A stretch of 48,831 bases of DNA from UBA5109 sp965662565 (GTDB taxonomy: Bacteria > Pseudomonadota > Gammaproteobacteria > Pseudomonadales > Pseudohongiellaceae): contig CBFIHS010000011.1 of NCBI GenBank assembly GCA_965662565.1, forward strand, positions 1 to 48,831, in the 5' to 3' direction. Positions 33,994 to 41,940 of the stretch are shown in pieces (the stretch's first letter is position 1; every line of letters starts with the position of its first letter). The position numbers and the translations under genes were made by a program. The notes beneath the pieces were generated by a model that saw only the letters and a program-made list of their open reading frames with translations, was not told where the DNA came from and did not search any database.

Positions 33994-35447
33994 TCGTCAA
34001 AGTCTCCAGGGCTACTGCCATAGCCACTAAAGCCTGGATCGGCACTCATAGGCATGTAGTTTTCGAAGCGGGTATATTTTCCAATAAAACTGAGGTTGAA
34101 GGTACCAATAGGGCCATTACGCTGCTTACCAATAATAATTTCGGCGACACCTTTATGCTCGGTATCTTCGTTATAGACTTCATCCCGATATACAAACATG
34201 ATGACGTCAGCGTCTTGCTCGATGGCACCGGATTCGCGTAAGTCTGACATCACAGGGCGTTTGTTCGGTCGTTGTTCCAAGCTTCGATTAAGCTGAGACA
34301 AAGCGATAACTGGGCATTCAAATTCACGAGCCATAAGTTTCAGTGCCCGCGAGATTTCAGAAATCTCGCCAGTACGATTGTCGTTGTTTCCGCCTAACTG
34401 CATCAACTGCAGATAATCGACCATAATCATACCAATTTGGTTGTTATGATCTTTAGCAACTCGGCGTGCACGAGCACGCATCTCAGTAGGGGTGAGGCCA
34501 ACGGTGTCATCAATATAAAGTGGTTTACCAGTTAGTTTATTAATAGCGTTGGTCAGTTTGGGCCAATCGTCTTCAAGCAGCTGCCCATTTCGCATTCGGG
34601 TTTGATCAACCTTACCAATGGAAGACAACATACGAGTTATTAAACCTTCAGCTGGCATCTCCAAGCTGAATACTAAAACAGGCATAGGTTCTTCTTCACT
34701 AAGGATATAGTTTTCAACCATATTCATAGCGAAGGATGTTTTTCCCATGGAAGGACGCCCAGCAACAATCACCAAGTCAGATTTTTGCAGGCCTGCGGTA
34801 CTGTTATTTAAATCTTTGTAGCCAGTGGTTAGTCCAGTTAGATTACCTTTTGAATTGAACAACTTTTCCAGACGATCAAGCCCTTTCTTAAGTAAGGGGT
34901 CAATAAACTGAGGGCCGCCATCTTTGGGTCTTTCATCGGCAATTTTAAAAACCTGTTGCTCTGCCAGATCTAATAGTTCGGCACTTTCACGACCATCAGG
35001 GTTATAGGCGCTGTCGGAAATATTATTCGCTACTGAAATAAGTTGACGTAAAATCGCGCGCTCTCGAATGATAGAAGCATAAGCCATGATATTGGCTGTA
35101 CTTGGCGTGTTATTAGAAAGCTCTGCTAAATACTCTAAGCCACCGATCAGTTCGAGTTGATTCACATGATCCAGTGCTTCCGCTAAGGTCACCAAGTCGA
35201 TAGGCTTGCTGGCATTGTCCTGCTTTTGCATGGCTTTAAAAATAATGCTGTGTTCTTTGCGATAAAAATCGCTATCAATCAAAACATCAGCAACGTCATC
35301 CCATACCGTATTATCCAGCATTAGGCCCCCAAGAACTGCCTGTTCAGCATCGATGGAGTGAGGTGCCAACTTAAGGTTACTGGTGGAGCTAATCGCTGAA
35401 CCAATATCCAGTGGCTGATTTGATGATACTTCTGACATGTCTGACAT
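33990..35447 (-). CDS. dnaB: Replicative DNA helicase DnaB
   Basis: 485 residues. The N-terminal primase-interacting domain starts at PHSIDAEQAVLGGLMLD. The RecA-like helicase domain carries Walker A GRPSMGKTSFAMN, Walker B GMIMVDYLQLM, the Arg-finger region LIALSQLNRSLEQRPNKRPVMSDLRESGAIEQDAD, and the C-terminal KQRNGPIGTFNLSF. There is no intein at the usual P-loop site. It is the first gene of dnaB-alr-radA, preceded by a long non-coding region shared with the divergent TonB receptor. Confidence 0.97.
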   Translation of the reverse strand: MSDMSEVSSNQPLDIGSAISSTSNLKLAPHSIDAEQAVLGGLMLDNTVWDDVADVLIDSDFYRKEHSIIFKAMQKQDNASKPIDLVTLAEALDHVNQLELIGGLEYLAELSNNTPSTANIMAYASIIRERAILRQLISVANNISDSAYNPDGRESAELLDLAEQQVFKIADERPKDGGPQFIDPLLKKGLDRLEKLFNSKGNLTGLTTGYKDLNNSTAGLQKSDLVIVAGRPSMGKTSFAMNMVENYILSEEEPMPVLVFSLEMPAEGLITRMLSSIGKVDQTRMRNGQLLEDDWPKLTNAINKLTGKPLYIDDTVGLTPTEMRARARRVAKDHNNQIGMIMVDYLQLMQLGGNNDNRTGEISEISRALKLMAREFECPVIALSQLNRSLEQRPNKRPVMSDLRESGAIEQDADVIMFVYRDEVYNEDTEHKGVAEIIIGKQRNGPIGTFNLSFIGKYTRFENYMPMSADPGFSGYGSSPGDFDE

Positions 35448-35925
35448 GAACGCTGTTTGAGTGTTTTGTTATGTTTTCAAATACTTCTTGTTAGTATCCG
35501 TCTCTTTTAAGAGACAAGGCTGTCAATCTTAACTTAATGTGAAGGGTAGTGGCAGTTGAAATAAGATTTTTTTCGTAGTCGAAATAAATAAGACTGCTTA
35601 AAGTATCTTTCGTTACTTTTCTTTAGACCTGCTAAAGACTCACAAAGCTGGCCCATATCCTTAATTTTCAGGGTTTTGTGGATTTTAAGCATGCACCATT
35701 AGGCTCTGCAGAGTTTTTTAAGAATCTTAAGTCTTAGCAATTCTGTAAAGACTGAGAAATTAGGGCCCTACCCAAGAGCTTTCCTGGCAAAACATCTATT
35801 TAACAATTGGTTAACAAAGCTTAAACCGTTATCCAACAGTTAAGCAGGCGTTTTTGATTGGAAACTCCTATACAATCGTCATCAAGTGTTTGAAACCGTT
35901 TTATTGAAATTTGTATGGAGTAATA
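35448..35925. other. 478-bp non-coding region between dnaB and a TonB receptor gene
   Basis: No credible open frame. It holds the paired TGTTAA motif at 35800-35816, a small inverted repeat GTCTC-N7-GAGAC-like stretch around 35499-35515, and AT-rich tracts. A TACAAT hexamer near 35871 could be a -10 but lacks a good -35. It must contain the promoters of both dnaB and the receptor. Confidence 0.6.
35800..35816 (-). promoter_or_regulatory. Direct repeat of TGTTAA (11-bp period), possible operator
   Basis: TTAACA at 35800-35805 and 35811-35816 (TGTTAA on the minus strand). OmpR-type winged helices bind such direct repeats about one helical turn apart. A similar pair lies upstream of the winged-helix gene at 38228. 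Confidence 0.35.
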
Positions 35926-37959
35926 GTGTATAAACCTAATCACAGACAGAAAAGCTTGGCTTTAGCGATCGGTCTTTTGGCTGCTAGCGGCAGTTCGTTG
36001 TTGTTTGCTCAGGAAGCTGCGCCAGCTTCAATAGAAGAAATAGTGGTATTTGGGCGTAATACCGACTTGGTCGGAGAAGCAGTGTCAGCAAGTGTAGGGT
36101 ATGTCGGTGGAGCAGATTTGCTTATTCGTCCTCTGGTAAAAACCGCAGAACTACTTGAATCAATGCCAGGGATGGTGGCGGTTCAGCATTCTGGCAGCGG
36201 TAAGGCAAATCAGTATTTTCTAAGAGGATTTAATCTGGATCATGGAACCGACTACACAGTTCATCTCGATGGCGCTCCCTTAAACTTTAGGAGTCATGGC
36301 CATGGACAAGGTTACTTGGATGTTAATGGAGTGATTCCAGAAACAGTGGAAGGCATCGATTATCGTAAAGGGCCATATTACTCGGACCTTGGCGACTTTT
36401 CTCTCGCTGGCGCCTCCTTCATAAATACAATAGATGTTATTGATAGACCTTTTGTTTCAAGCGAATTTGGTGAAGATGGTTGGATGCGCTATGTCGGCGG
36501 TATAAGCACAACGCTTGCTGATGGAACCTTATCTCTTATTGGTGAATACAAAAATTTCGATGGCCCTTGGGAAAAGAGCGAAGAATTAAAGCATTACTCA
36601 GTTTGGGCGAAATACGTCGTTCCAACTACTTTTGGTAAGGCCGCCTATACGCTCTCTGGCTACGACGCAAGTTGGGATCCCACTGAGCAAATCCCTGAAA
36701 GGGTTTTTGGTAGCAGTGTTTGTGAAGATGCTTTTTGTTCACTAGACCCGAGTGCTAGAGGTCAAACAAGTCGCTGGATAGCTAATGTTGAGCTTCAAGC
36801 TGATGATTGGGATGCGAACATTTATGCACAGTTTTACGATTGGAATATGTCGTCCAATCCGACCTATGACTTCCAAATTAATCAATTTGATAAGCGTTGG
36901 ATCATTGGTGGTGAAGGTGCCTATACCTTGTTGGATAGCAGCGCATTTGATGTTAGTACTGGTGGTGAGTTTCGTTACGACGATGCTAGCCGAGTTGGGG
37001 TAGAAACTTTTAATAATGGGATATACCAAGGAGACATTGCTTCTAATGCCATCACAGTGGGTTCAATGGGCAGCTATTTGGATGCAACTTGGTTTGCTAC
37101 TCGGGACTTACGTGTCACAGCTGGTGTAAGGGCAGATTATTATGATTTTGATGTAAGCGCTCTTAATAATTTAAGTGCAGAGGGTGATGCAACGGCGGGG
37201 CAAGTCTCCCCAAAGGTCGCTCTGGCCTATACTGCGTTGGATAATCTTGAGCTTTATTACAACTGGGGTAGGGGCTTCCATACTAATGATGCACGAGGAG
37301 TAGTTAACACAACAAACCCTGTCTCAGAGATTTCTGCTGGCATAGGCTATGAGTTTGGAGGCCGTCTCACCTTGGGTGATTTTAAATTCACCAGTGCCTA
37401 TTGGTGGTTAGACCAAGACAGTGAACTTATCTTTGTTGGGGATTCCAACTCGGTAGAGCCCAAAGGTGGGTCTGAGCGTGATGGAGTAGAGTTTACAGTG
37501 TTTTATCAGCCCACTGATTGGTTAGGTGTGGATGCGGTATTTACCAGTAGTGATGCCAGATACGTCAATAACCCAGAGGGAGTTTATGTTGAGCAAGCTG
37601 TTGAAGAAGCTGCACAAATCGGGGTTTCTTTAACCCGTCCGCAGTGGGACGCCAGTCTACGCTTACGTTATTTAGGGCCTTATACCTTAAATGCAGCGAA
37701 TACAGAACGAGCTGAATCGTTGACAACCATTAATTTCCGAGGAGCTTATCATTGGGATGCCGTCACCATGTTTCTTGAAGTGATCAATCTGGCGGATACC
37801 GATGGGAAAGAAATAGTCTATAACTATCCCGCGTACGTTCAAGGCTTTGATGCTCCTGGCTTAAGTTCAGACACCATTGATTGCGATGTAACAAATTGCA
37901 CCATGAGTCGTGCAACGCTTCCTAGGTCTCTTCGAGTTGGCGTTCGCTATCAGTTTTAA
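35926..37959 (+). CDS. TonB-dependent outer membrane receptor
   Basis: 677 residues. A signal peptide (KSLALAIGLLAASGSSLLFA-Q), a TonB-box-like stretch EEIVVFGR, a plug domain with LESMPGMVAVQHSGSGKANQYFLRGFNLDHG and DGAPLNFRSHGHGQGYLDVNGVIPE, then a beta-barrel ending in aromatic residues (RVGVRYQF). The GTG at 35926 is preferred: GGAG lies about 6 nt before it, and the signal peptide follows directly; a TTG at 35911 would add five residues. The His-rich plug loop (RSHGHGQGY) might bind a metal or chelate, but the ligand is unknown. It is followed by a terminator and then the membrane winged-helix regulator. Confidence 0.9.
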   Translation: MYKPNHRQKSLALAIGLLAASGSSLLFAQEAAPASIEEIVVFGRNTDLVGEAVSASVGYVGGADLLIRPLVKTAELLESMPGMVAVQHSGSGKANQYFLRGFNLDHGTDYTVHLDGAPLNFRSHGHGQGYLDVNGVIPETVEGIDYRKGPYYSDLGDFSLAGASFINTIDVIDRPFVSSEFGEDGWMRYVGGISTTLADGTLSLIGEYKNFDGPWEKSEELKHYSVWAKYVVPTTFGKAAYTLSGYDASWDPTEQIPERVFGSSVCEDAFCSLDPSARGQTSRWIANVELQADDWDANIYAQFYDWNMSSNPTYDFQINQFDKRWIIGGEGAYTLLDSSAFDVSTGGEFRYDDASRVGVETFNNGIYQGDIASNAITVGSMGSYLDATWFATRDLRVTAGVRADYYDFDVSALNNLSAEGDATAGQVSPKVALAYTALDNLELYYNWGRGFHTNDARGVVNTTNPVSEISAGIGYEFGGRLTLGDFKFTSAYWWLDQDSELIFVGDSNSVEPKGGSERDGVEFTVFYQPTDWLGVDAVFTSSDARYVNNPEGVYVEQAVEEAAQIGVSLTRPQWDASLRLRYLGPYTLNAANTERAESLTTINFRGAYHWDAVTMFLEVINLADTDGKEIVYNYPAYVQGFDAPGLSSDTIDCDVTNCTMSRATLPRSLRVGVRYQF

Positions 37960-37967
37960 CGTTAAAA
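37954..37967. promoter_or_regulatory. Perfect palindrome TTTTAACGTTAAAA at the receptor stop codon
   Basis: A 14-bp palindrome overlapping the TAA of the receptor. The core TTAACGTTAA recurs at 38141-38150, upstream of the winged-helix gene. The pair brackets the intergenic region; regulatory meaning is a guess. Confidence 0.35.
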
Positions 37968-38010
37968 AAATTTCAGATTGTGAAAACATTAAGGTCAATT
38001 TGCTTTTAAA

Positions 38011-38061
38011 TCCCGGCTAGTTTCCTCCCCCCTTCTTGTAATCTTTAGCCGGGAGTTTTTT
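38011..38061 (+). terminator. Intrinsic terminator of the TonB receptor gene
   Basis: TCCCGGCTA (38011-38019) pairs perfectly with TAGCCGGGA (38046-38054), followed by GTTTTTT. The loop is long, 26 nt and pyrimidine-rich. Confidence 0.75.
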
Positions 38062-38101
38062 CAATAATCAAAACAAGCAATTGTTTATAAAGACTATTTT
38101 C

Positions 38102-38121
38102 CTGTTAATCTCTGTTAATCC
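38102..38121 (+). promoter_or_regulatory. Tandem direct repeat CTGTTAATC (10-bp period), possible operator
   Basis: CTGTTAATCT followed by CTGTTAATCC, about 110 bp before the winged-helix gene. It shares TGTTAA with the pair upstream of the TonB receptor. A one-turn direct repeat is the form of site bound by OmpR-type winged helices. Confidence 0.4.
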
Positions 38122-38227
38122 ACAAGCGTAAAACTTAAAGTTAACGTTAAAAAAGTGCTTGTGTTTTTTTTTAAACCCGCCAGAATACCGACCTTTCCCA
38201 AAACAGACCGCTTATAAGAGCGCTTTT

Positions 38228-39496
38228 ATGAATTCGATTGATCCTGAAGAATTACAAGCCTTGATTCAACGCATCATTCAAAGTGGTGAGCTGGGTCGTT
38301 CCAATACTTATGGTGAAATTCTGCTTTATTTGATGAATTGTGCAATTGACGGCACTAGCCCTAAGGAAATTGCAATTGCCATTGATGTGCTGGGCCGAGA
38401 TGCGGACTTTGATGTTGGTAAAGATTCCATTGTCCGTGTTCATATTTATCACTTACGAAATAAGTTAAAAGCGTACTTTGAAAAGTATGGTAAGAATGAA
38501 AAATTCCATCTTGATATTCCTAAGGGGCAGTACATACTTAATGCCGTCCCCAAGCAAGAAGTCGTAGATGAGAAACTAAGTGTCACCGGGAAATCTATAA
38601 AGCGTCAGGCATGGACGCAAAGCTTGGCTGCAGTTGCCATTGCTTTGTTGTTGTTTAACTTACTCTATCAGTACCTTGCTAATCAGCAGACTCCAGATGA
38701 AATAAATCCTTTTGCAAGCTTGACCCCTTGGACGCAGCTATTTGATGATGAGTCACCGATATTGATTTTGATTGGTGACTACTACATTTTTGCTGAGGCG
38801 GATGGACGCGGTGATGTGGCTAGATTGGTTCGTGAGTTTGATGTGAATTCTGCAGAGGAACTTAAATTTTTACAGGATATGGGAATAGAACGATCAGAAT
38901 CTTATTTTGATATCAGTCTTAATTATATTCCTAGCTCGATTGCTAATGCATTAACTCAAATATTGCCGGTGATCTTAAGCGGTGTTGACCCCAGTCGTAT
39001 CAAAATGAAAATGATTTCGGAGTACACAACGGCTGATTTAGCGGGAAGTCATATTATCTATTTGGGGCAACTCAGTGGCTTGAGCAATCTAATCAGCTTG
39101 ATGTTTGCGGGATCGGGCTTACAAATAGGCAGCACTTATGATGAGCTGACTAATCTTGAGAACGGTGAATATTATGTCAGTAGCTCAGGGCTATTAAGTG
39201 CTGATTCTTATAAGGATTACGGCATGTTGGCAACTTTCCCGTCACCCAACGGTTACCAAGTGACGATGATTGCAGGTATGAGAGATGAGAGTTTAATAAA
39301 CCTATCAGAGCAGGTTACAAGTGCAGACGTGCTCAATGAGATCAATGAATCTTTGAATTTATCCGAAGATGGGATTGCTAGTTATGAAGCTTTGTTTGAG
39401 GTTTCGGGTTTTGATAACACTAACTTTGAGTCTAGATTAGTGTATAGCAAAAGAAGAGATCCAAGCGCCTTTGGACTATTTTTTGGTGGGAATTAA
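38228..39496 (+). CDS. Membrane-anchored winged-helix regulator with periplasmic domain
   Basis: 422 residues. The N-terminal about 100 residues carry a winged-helix DNA-binding domain of the type seen in CadC-like and acidobacterial/rhizobial membrane proteins: ...AIDVLGRDADFDVGKDSIVRVHIYHLRNKLKAYF...FHLDIPKGQYIL. One membrane helix follows (about 128-150, SLAAVAIALLLFNLLYQYL), then a roughly 270-residue periplasmic domain. That domain contains SHIIYLGQLSGLSNLISLMFAGSGLQIG and DYGMLATFPSPNGYQVTMIAGMRDE, resembling the C-terminal domain of those acidobacterial proteins from memory. I chose the ATG at 38228 because the earlier frame (from 38159) is low-complexity and no homology is apparent. 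It probably senses a periplasmic signal and controls nearby genes such as the receptor. Confidence 0.75.
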   Translation: MNSIDPEELQALIQRIIQSGELGRSNTYGEILLYLMNCAIDGTSPKEIAIAIDVLGRDADFDVGKDSIVRVHIYHLRNKLKAYFEKYGKNEKFHLDIPKGQYILNAVPKQEVVDEKLSVTGKSIKRQAWTQSLAAVAIALLLFNLLYQYLANQQTPDEINPFASLTPWTQLFDDESPILILIGDYYIFAEADGRGDVARLVREFDVNSAEELKFLQDMGIERSESYFDISLNYIPSSIANALTQILPVILSGVDPSRIKMKMISEYTTADLAGSHIIYLGQLSGLSNLISLMFAGSGLQIGSTYDELTNLENGEYYVSSSGLLSADSYKDYGMLATFPSPNGYQVTMIAGMRDESLINLSEQVTSADVLNEINESLNLSEDGIASYEALFEVSGFDNTNFESRLVYSKRRDPSAFGLFFGGN

Positions 39497-39523
39497 AACT
39501 CGAACTCAGCATTTAGCAGGGAT

Positions 39524-39551
39524 AAAAAAAAGGGAGCTTTTGGCTCCCTTT
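39524..39551. terminator. rplI: Bidirectional terminator between the winged-helix gene and rplI
   Basis: AAAGGGAGC (39529-39537) pairs with GCTCCCTTT (39543-39551) around a 5-nt loop. On the minus strand it is followed by a T8 run (A run 39524-39531), ending the rpsF-rplI operon. On plus a weaker CTTTCTTCC tail serves the regulator gene. Confidence 0.85.
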
Positions 39552-39573
39552 CTTCCTTACTGCAAAGACTCAG

Positions 39574-40095
39574 TTATTCTTCGCCTTCAATCGCAGATTC
39601 TTTTGCTTCGCCAGATTCATCCATAGCAGCAATTGTTTCAGCAGGAGCATCAGTTCCAGTTACTATTAAGCTAATTTCAGCAGTAACTTCAGAGCCCAAG
39701 ATCAAGGTTATTGTAAACTCGCCAGTGTTTCTTAAGGCACCTTCTGGTAAAGATACTTCGCTTTTCTCAACTTCATGGCCAGCAGCGGCGATGGCGTCAG
39801 CAATGTCTCGGGTACCGATTGAGCCGAAAAGTTTACCCGCTTCACCAGCGTTTGCCTCTATTGATATGGCAAGACCATTTAATTTGTCTGCGCGAGCTTG
39901 AGCAAGAGCTAATTTTTCATTAGCCGCTTTAAGCAGCTCTTCTTTACGAACTTCGAACTCAGCAACATTTTGCTTAGTAGCAGGAATTGCTTTTGCAAAA
40001 GGGAATAAATAATTACGGGCGTATCCAGCTTTAACATTTACTTGGTCGCCGACCTCGCCAACTTTTCCTACTTTTTCCAATAATATTACGTTCAT
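39574..40095 (-). CDS. rplI: 50S ribosomal protein bL9
   Basis: 173 residues. The N-terminal globular domain MNVILLEKVGKVGEVGDQVNVKAGYARNYLFP is highly conserved, the long connecting helix follows, and the C-terminal domain has GEAGKLFGSIGTRDIADAI. E. coli bL9 is 149 residues; this one has an acidic C-terminal extension of about 25 residues (ETIAAMDESGEAKESAIEGEE). It is last in the operon rpsF-rpsR-DUF2232-rplI, followed by a strong terminator. Confidence 0.97.
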   Translation of the reverse strand: MNVILLEKVGKVGEVGDQVNVKAGYARNYLFPFAKAIPATKQNVAEFEVRKEELLKAANEKLALAQARADKLNGLAISIEANAGEAGKLFGSIGTRDIADAIAAAGHEVEKSEVSLPEGALRNTGEFTITLILGSEVTAEISLIVTGTDAPAETIAAMDESGEAKESAIEGEE

Positions 40096-40135
40096 CTTAA
40101 CCTCACCTATTGCTAACTTTCGCGCTTATATTTGC

Positions 40136-40966
40136 CTATGAATCAGCAATTCTTTTCCTAAAATTTACCAAGCTGTCTGCCAACCCCAGAAATATCACAG
40201 CCGGTGATACAAAAAAGGTTGTCAAATAAAGTACTACTATCCAGCTATAACCTAACTTTTTTAAGCCTATTGCATAATGCATTAAGGCTAGACCACCCAA
40301 AAGGGGCGGAATACACATTATTGCTAACCAATCATCGAGTGGGGCTATACCCAATGTGCCAGCAATAACTAAAACTGTTAACAGCGCTGCAAATCCGGGT
40401 TCCAGCCTGAGCTGGTGAAACTCTCTTTTAAACCCGCCCGGATTATAGAGTGCTGCCTGCCACCAGCGTGCCAAAATCAGACACGCTAATATTGTGGCAA
40501 AATGATAAGCGCCGTAAAAACTCAGCAACAAATCAATTAATTCACTAGCACTGAAGGTGACTTCGGCGCCTTGGCTTTGTTGTAAGATGAGAGCCTCATC
40601 CACAATCGCAACCAGTTGTGCCACATAAGCATCTTGCCAGATCAGGCTAAACTGTATTAGTAATCCTAATACTGTTCCTAGCATGATCACCTTAGACCAA
40701 GACTCAAAATATTTGAGCGCTTGTGCCAATAAAGCAACACCTAACATCAGTACTATTGGGGTACTGTCCCCAACAATCAAATACAAACCTGCTGGAATCA
40801 GAGACCACAGCAGTATTAAAAAACCTTCTTTAGCACTTTTTCGTAGATTTACTAATCCAACGATTGCAGCACTGAGGCAATAAACCATGGGGAACAGGCC
40901 AGTCAGCATAACGACTATGATGGCCTGGCGGCGGCCATGCATTGCATACTCCGCTAAACCACGCAT
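40136..40966 (-). CDS. DUF2232-type multi-spanning membrane protein
   Basis: 276 residues with about eight predicted membrane segments, among them IIVVMLTGLFPMVYCLSAAIVGLV, FLILLWSLIPAGLYLIVG, VIMLGTVLGLLIQFSLIW, FATILACLILARWW, ALLTVLVIAGTLGIA and LYLTTFFVSPAVIFLGLADS. A protein of this type lies between rpsR and rplI in Pseudomonas and relatives (PA4933 by memory, DUF2232). Function is unknown; a relation to YybS-like proteins has been proposed for the family. It lies between two ribosomal protein genes with gaps of 16 and 40 bp, so it is cotranscribed with them. Confidence 0.82.
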   Translation of the reverse strand: MRGLAEYAMHGRRQAIIVVMLTGLFPMVYCLSAAIVGLVNLRKSAKEGFLILLWSLIPAGLYLIVGDSTPIVLMLGVALLAQALKYFESWSKVIMLGTVLGLLIQFSLIWQDAYVAQLVAIVDEALILQQSQGAEVTFSASELIDLLLSFYGAYHFATILACLILARWWQAALYNPGGFKREFHQLRLEPGFAALLTVLVIAGTLGIAPLDDWLAIMCIPPLLGGLALMHYAIGLKKLGYSWIVVLYLTTFFVSPAVIFLGLADSLVNFRKRIADS

Positions 40967-40982
40967 TGGGTTCCCCTGATTA

Positions 40983-41213
40983 TTAGACTTCGTGTGAATC
41001 CGTGTAAGGAATCAAAGCCAGATAACGAGCTCGCTTAATAGCTGTAGCGAGTTGACGCTGATAATGGGCTTTGGTGCCAGTGATACGGCTAGGCACAATT
41101 TTACCAGTTTCGCTAATATTAGCTTTTAAGGTATCAATATCTTTGTAATCTATTTCTGTAACGCCTTCCGCAGTAAATTTGCAGAAGCGTCGACGTCTAA
41201 AAAATCGGGCCAT
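40983..41213 (-). CDS. rpsR: 30S ribosomal protein bS18
   Basis: 76 residues, the standard length. Conserved blocks are MARFFRRRRFCKFTAEG, IDYKDIDTLKANISETGKIVPSRITGTKAHYQRQLATAIKRARYLALIPYTD. The Cys-containing N-terminus is typical. It follows rpsF by 15 bp. The priB gene that separates rpsF and rpsR in enterobacteria is absent. Confidence 0.98.
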   Translation of the reverse strand: MARFFRRRRFCKFTAEGVTEIDYKDIDTLKANISETGKIVPSRITGTKAHYQRQLATAIKRARYLALIPYTDSHEV

Positions 41214-41228
41214 AATTATTCTCCAAAT

Positions 41229-41696
41229 TTAGCTTTGAGGCTCTTCCGTTTCAGTAGCTGTTTCTACATCTGCATCAGCGACAAAATCCTCATCAGCAAA
41301 AGCTTCTGTTACAGGATCTTCGTCAGCTTCTTCTTGAACACGTTGACTAACACGTGCTTTACGCTCACGGCTTTCATTTTCAGCTTTCATAATGTCAGAC
41401 ATTTCAGTTACCGCATCTTTGCGTTTAATCACAAGGTTACGGATGACTGCGTCGTTATAACGGAACAGAGTGGTAATTTCGTCCAGGACTTCCTGACCAC
41501 ACTCAACGTTCATCAGCACATAATGAGCTTTATGAATTTTGTTGATAGGGTAGGCTAACTGGCGGCGGCCCCAATCTTCTAGACGGTGCACAGCACCACC
41601 AGATTCGGTAACCAAAGATTTGTATTTTTCGATCATCCCTGTGACCTGATCAGACTGGTCGGGATGCACCATAAATACTATTTCATAGTGTCGCAT
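41229..41696 (-). CDS. rpsF: 30S ribosomal protein bS6
   Basis: 155 residues. The conserved core is MRHYEIVFMVHPDQSDQV, GRRQLAYPINKIHKAHYVLMNVEC and FRYNDAVIRNLVI, residues 1-100. The C-terminal about 45 residues are acidic (EEADEDPVTEAFADEDFVADADVET..., ending EEPQS). E. coli bS6 is 135 residues with a glutamate tail added by RimK; here the acidic tail is genetically encoded and longer. An AAGGAGA ribosome binding site lies 4 nt before the ATG. It heads the operon and has its own promoter at 41782-41810. Confidence 0.97.
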   Translation of the reverse strand: MRHYEIVFMVHPDQSDQVTGMIEKYKSLVTESGGAVHRLEDWGRRQLAYPINKIHKAHYVLMNVECGQEVLDEITTLFRYNDAVIRNLVIKRKDAVTEMSDIMKAENESRERKARVSQRVQEEADEDPVTEAFADEDFVADADVETATETEEPQS

Positions 41697-41781
41697 TGCT
41701 TCTCCTTACGGGTTAAGCAGCCTTCCAACATTGCTCATTGTGGAGCCATGAGGTAAGACAAGGAGTTAAAAAAGAGGGCGA

Positions 41782-41810
41782 ATTGTAGAGAGATTGAAGG
41801 GTTTATGCAA
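41782..41810 (-). promoter_or_regulatory. Sigma70 promoter of the rpsF operon
   Basis: On the minus strand TTGCAT (plus 41805-41810), 17 bp, TACAAT (plus 41782-41787). The leader to the rpsF ATG is about 80 nt and contains a CTCAT-N9-ATGAG hairpin near 41731-41749, which could take part in S6:S18 autoregulation; that motif is not clear enough to claim. Confidence 0.7.
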
Positions 41811-41940
41811 ATTTATTTAGGCTTTAAGCCTTATATTTCTAGGTTTTGTGCCTTTCCACATTCAATTTAGGCTCGGTTCTGTAGAAAAAGACTGGGAATT
41901 GAAGAAGTGAGGTGTGTGAATTATCGGTTAAAGTGCCGAT

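Noticed and set aside
33990..35447. An intein in dnaB or radA
   Set aside because: Both proteins have normal length and uninterrupted Walker A regions.
38159..38227. Upstream start for the winged-helix gene (TTG/ATG-like codon at 38159)
   Set aside because: The extra 23 residues (CFFLNPPEYRPFPK...) look like translated leader; the ATG at 38228 begins a natural helical N-terminus.
41697..41940. A tRNA or other structural RNA in the rpsF leader region
   Set aside because: No cloverleaf or GGTTCGA-type T-arm on either strand; the region is explained by a promoter and leader. I found no tRNA or rRNA anywhere in the window.
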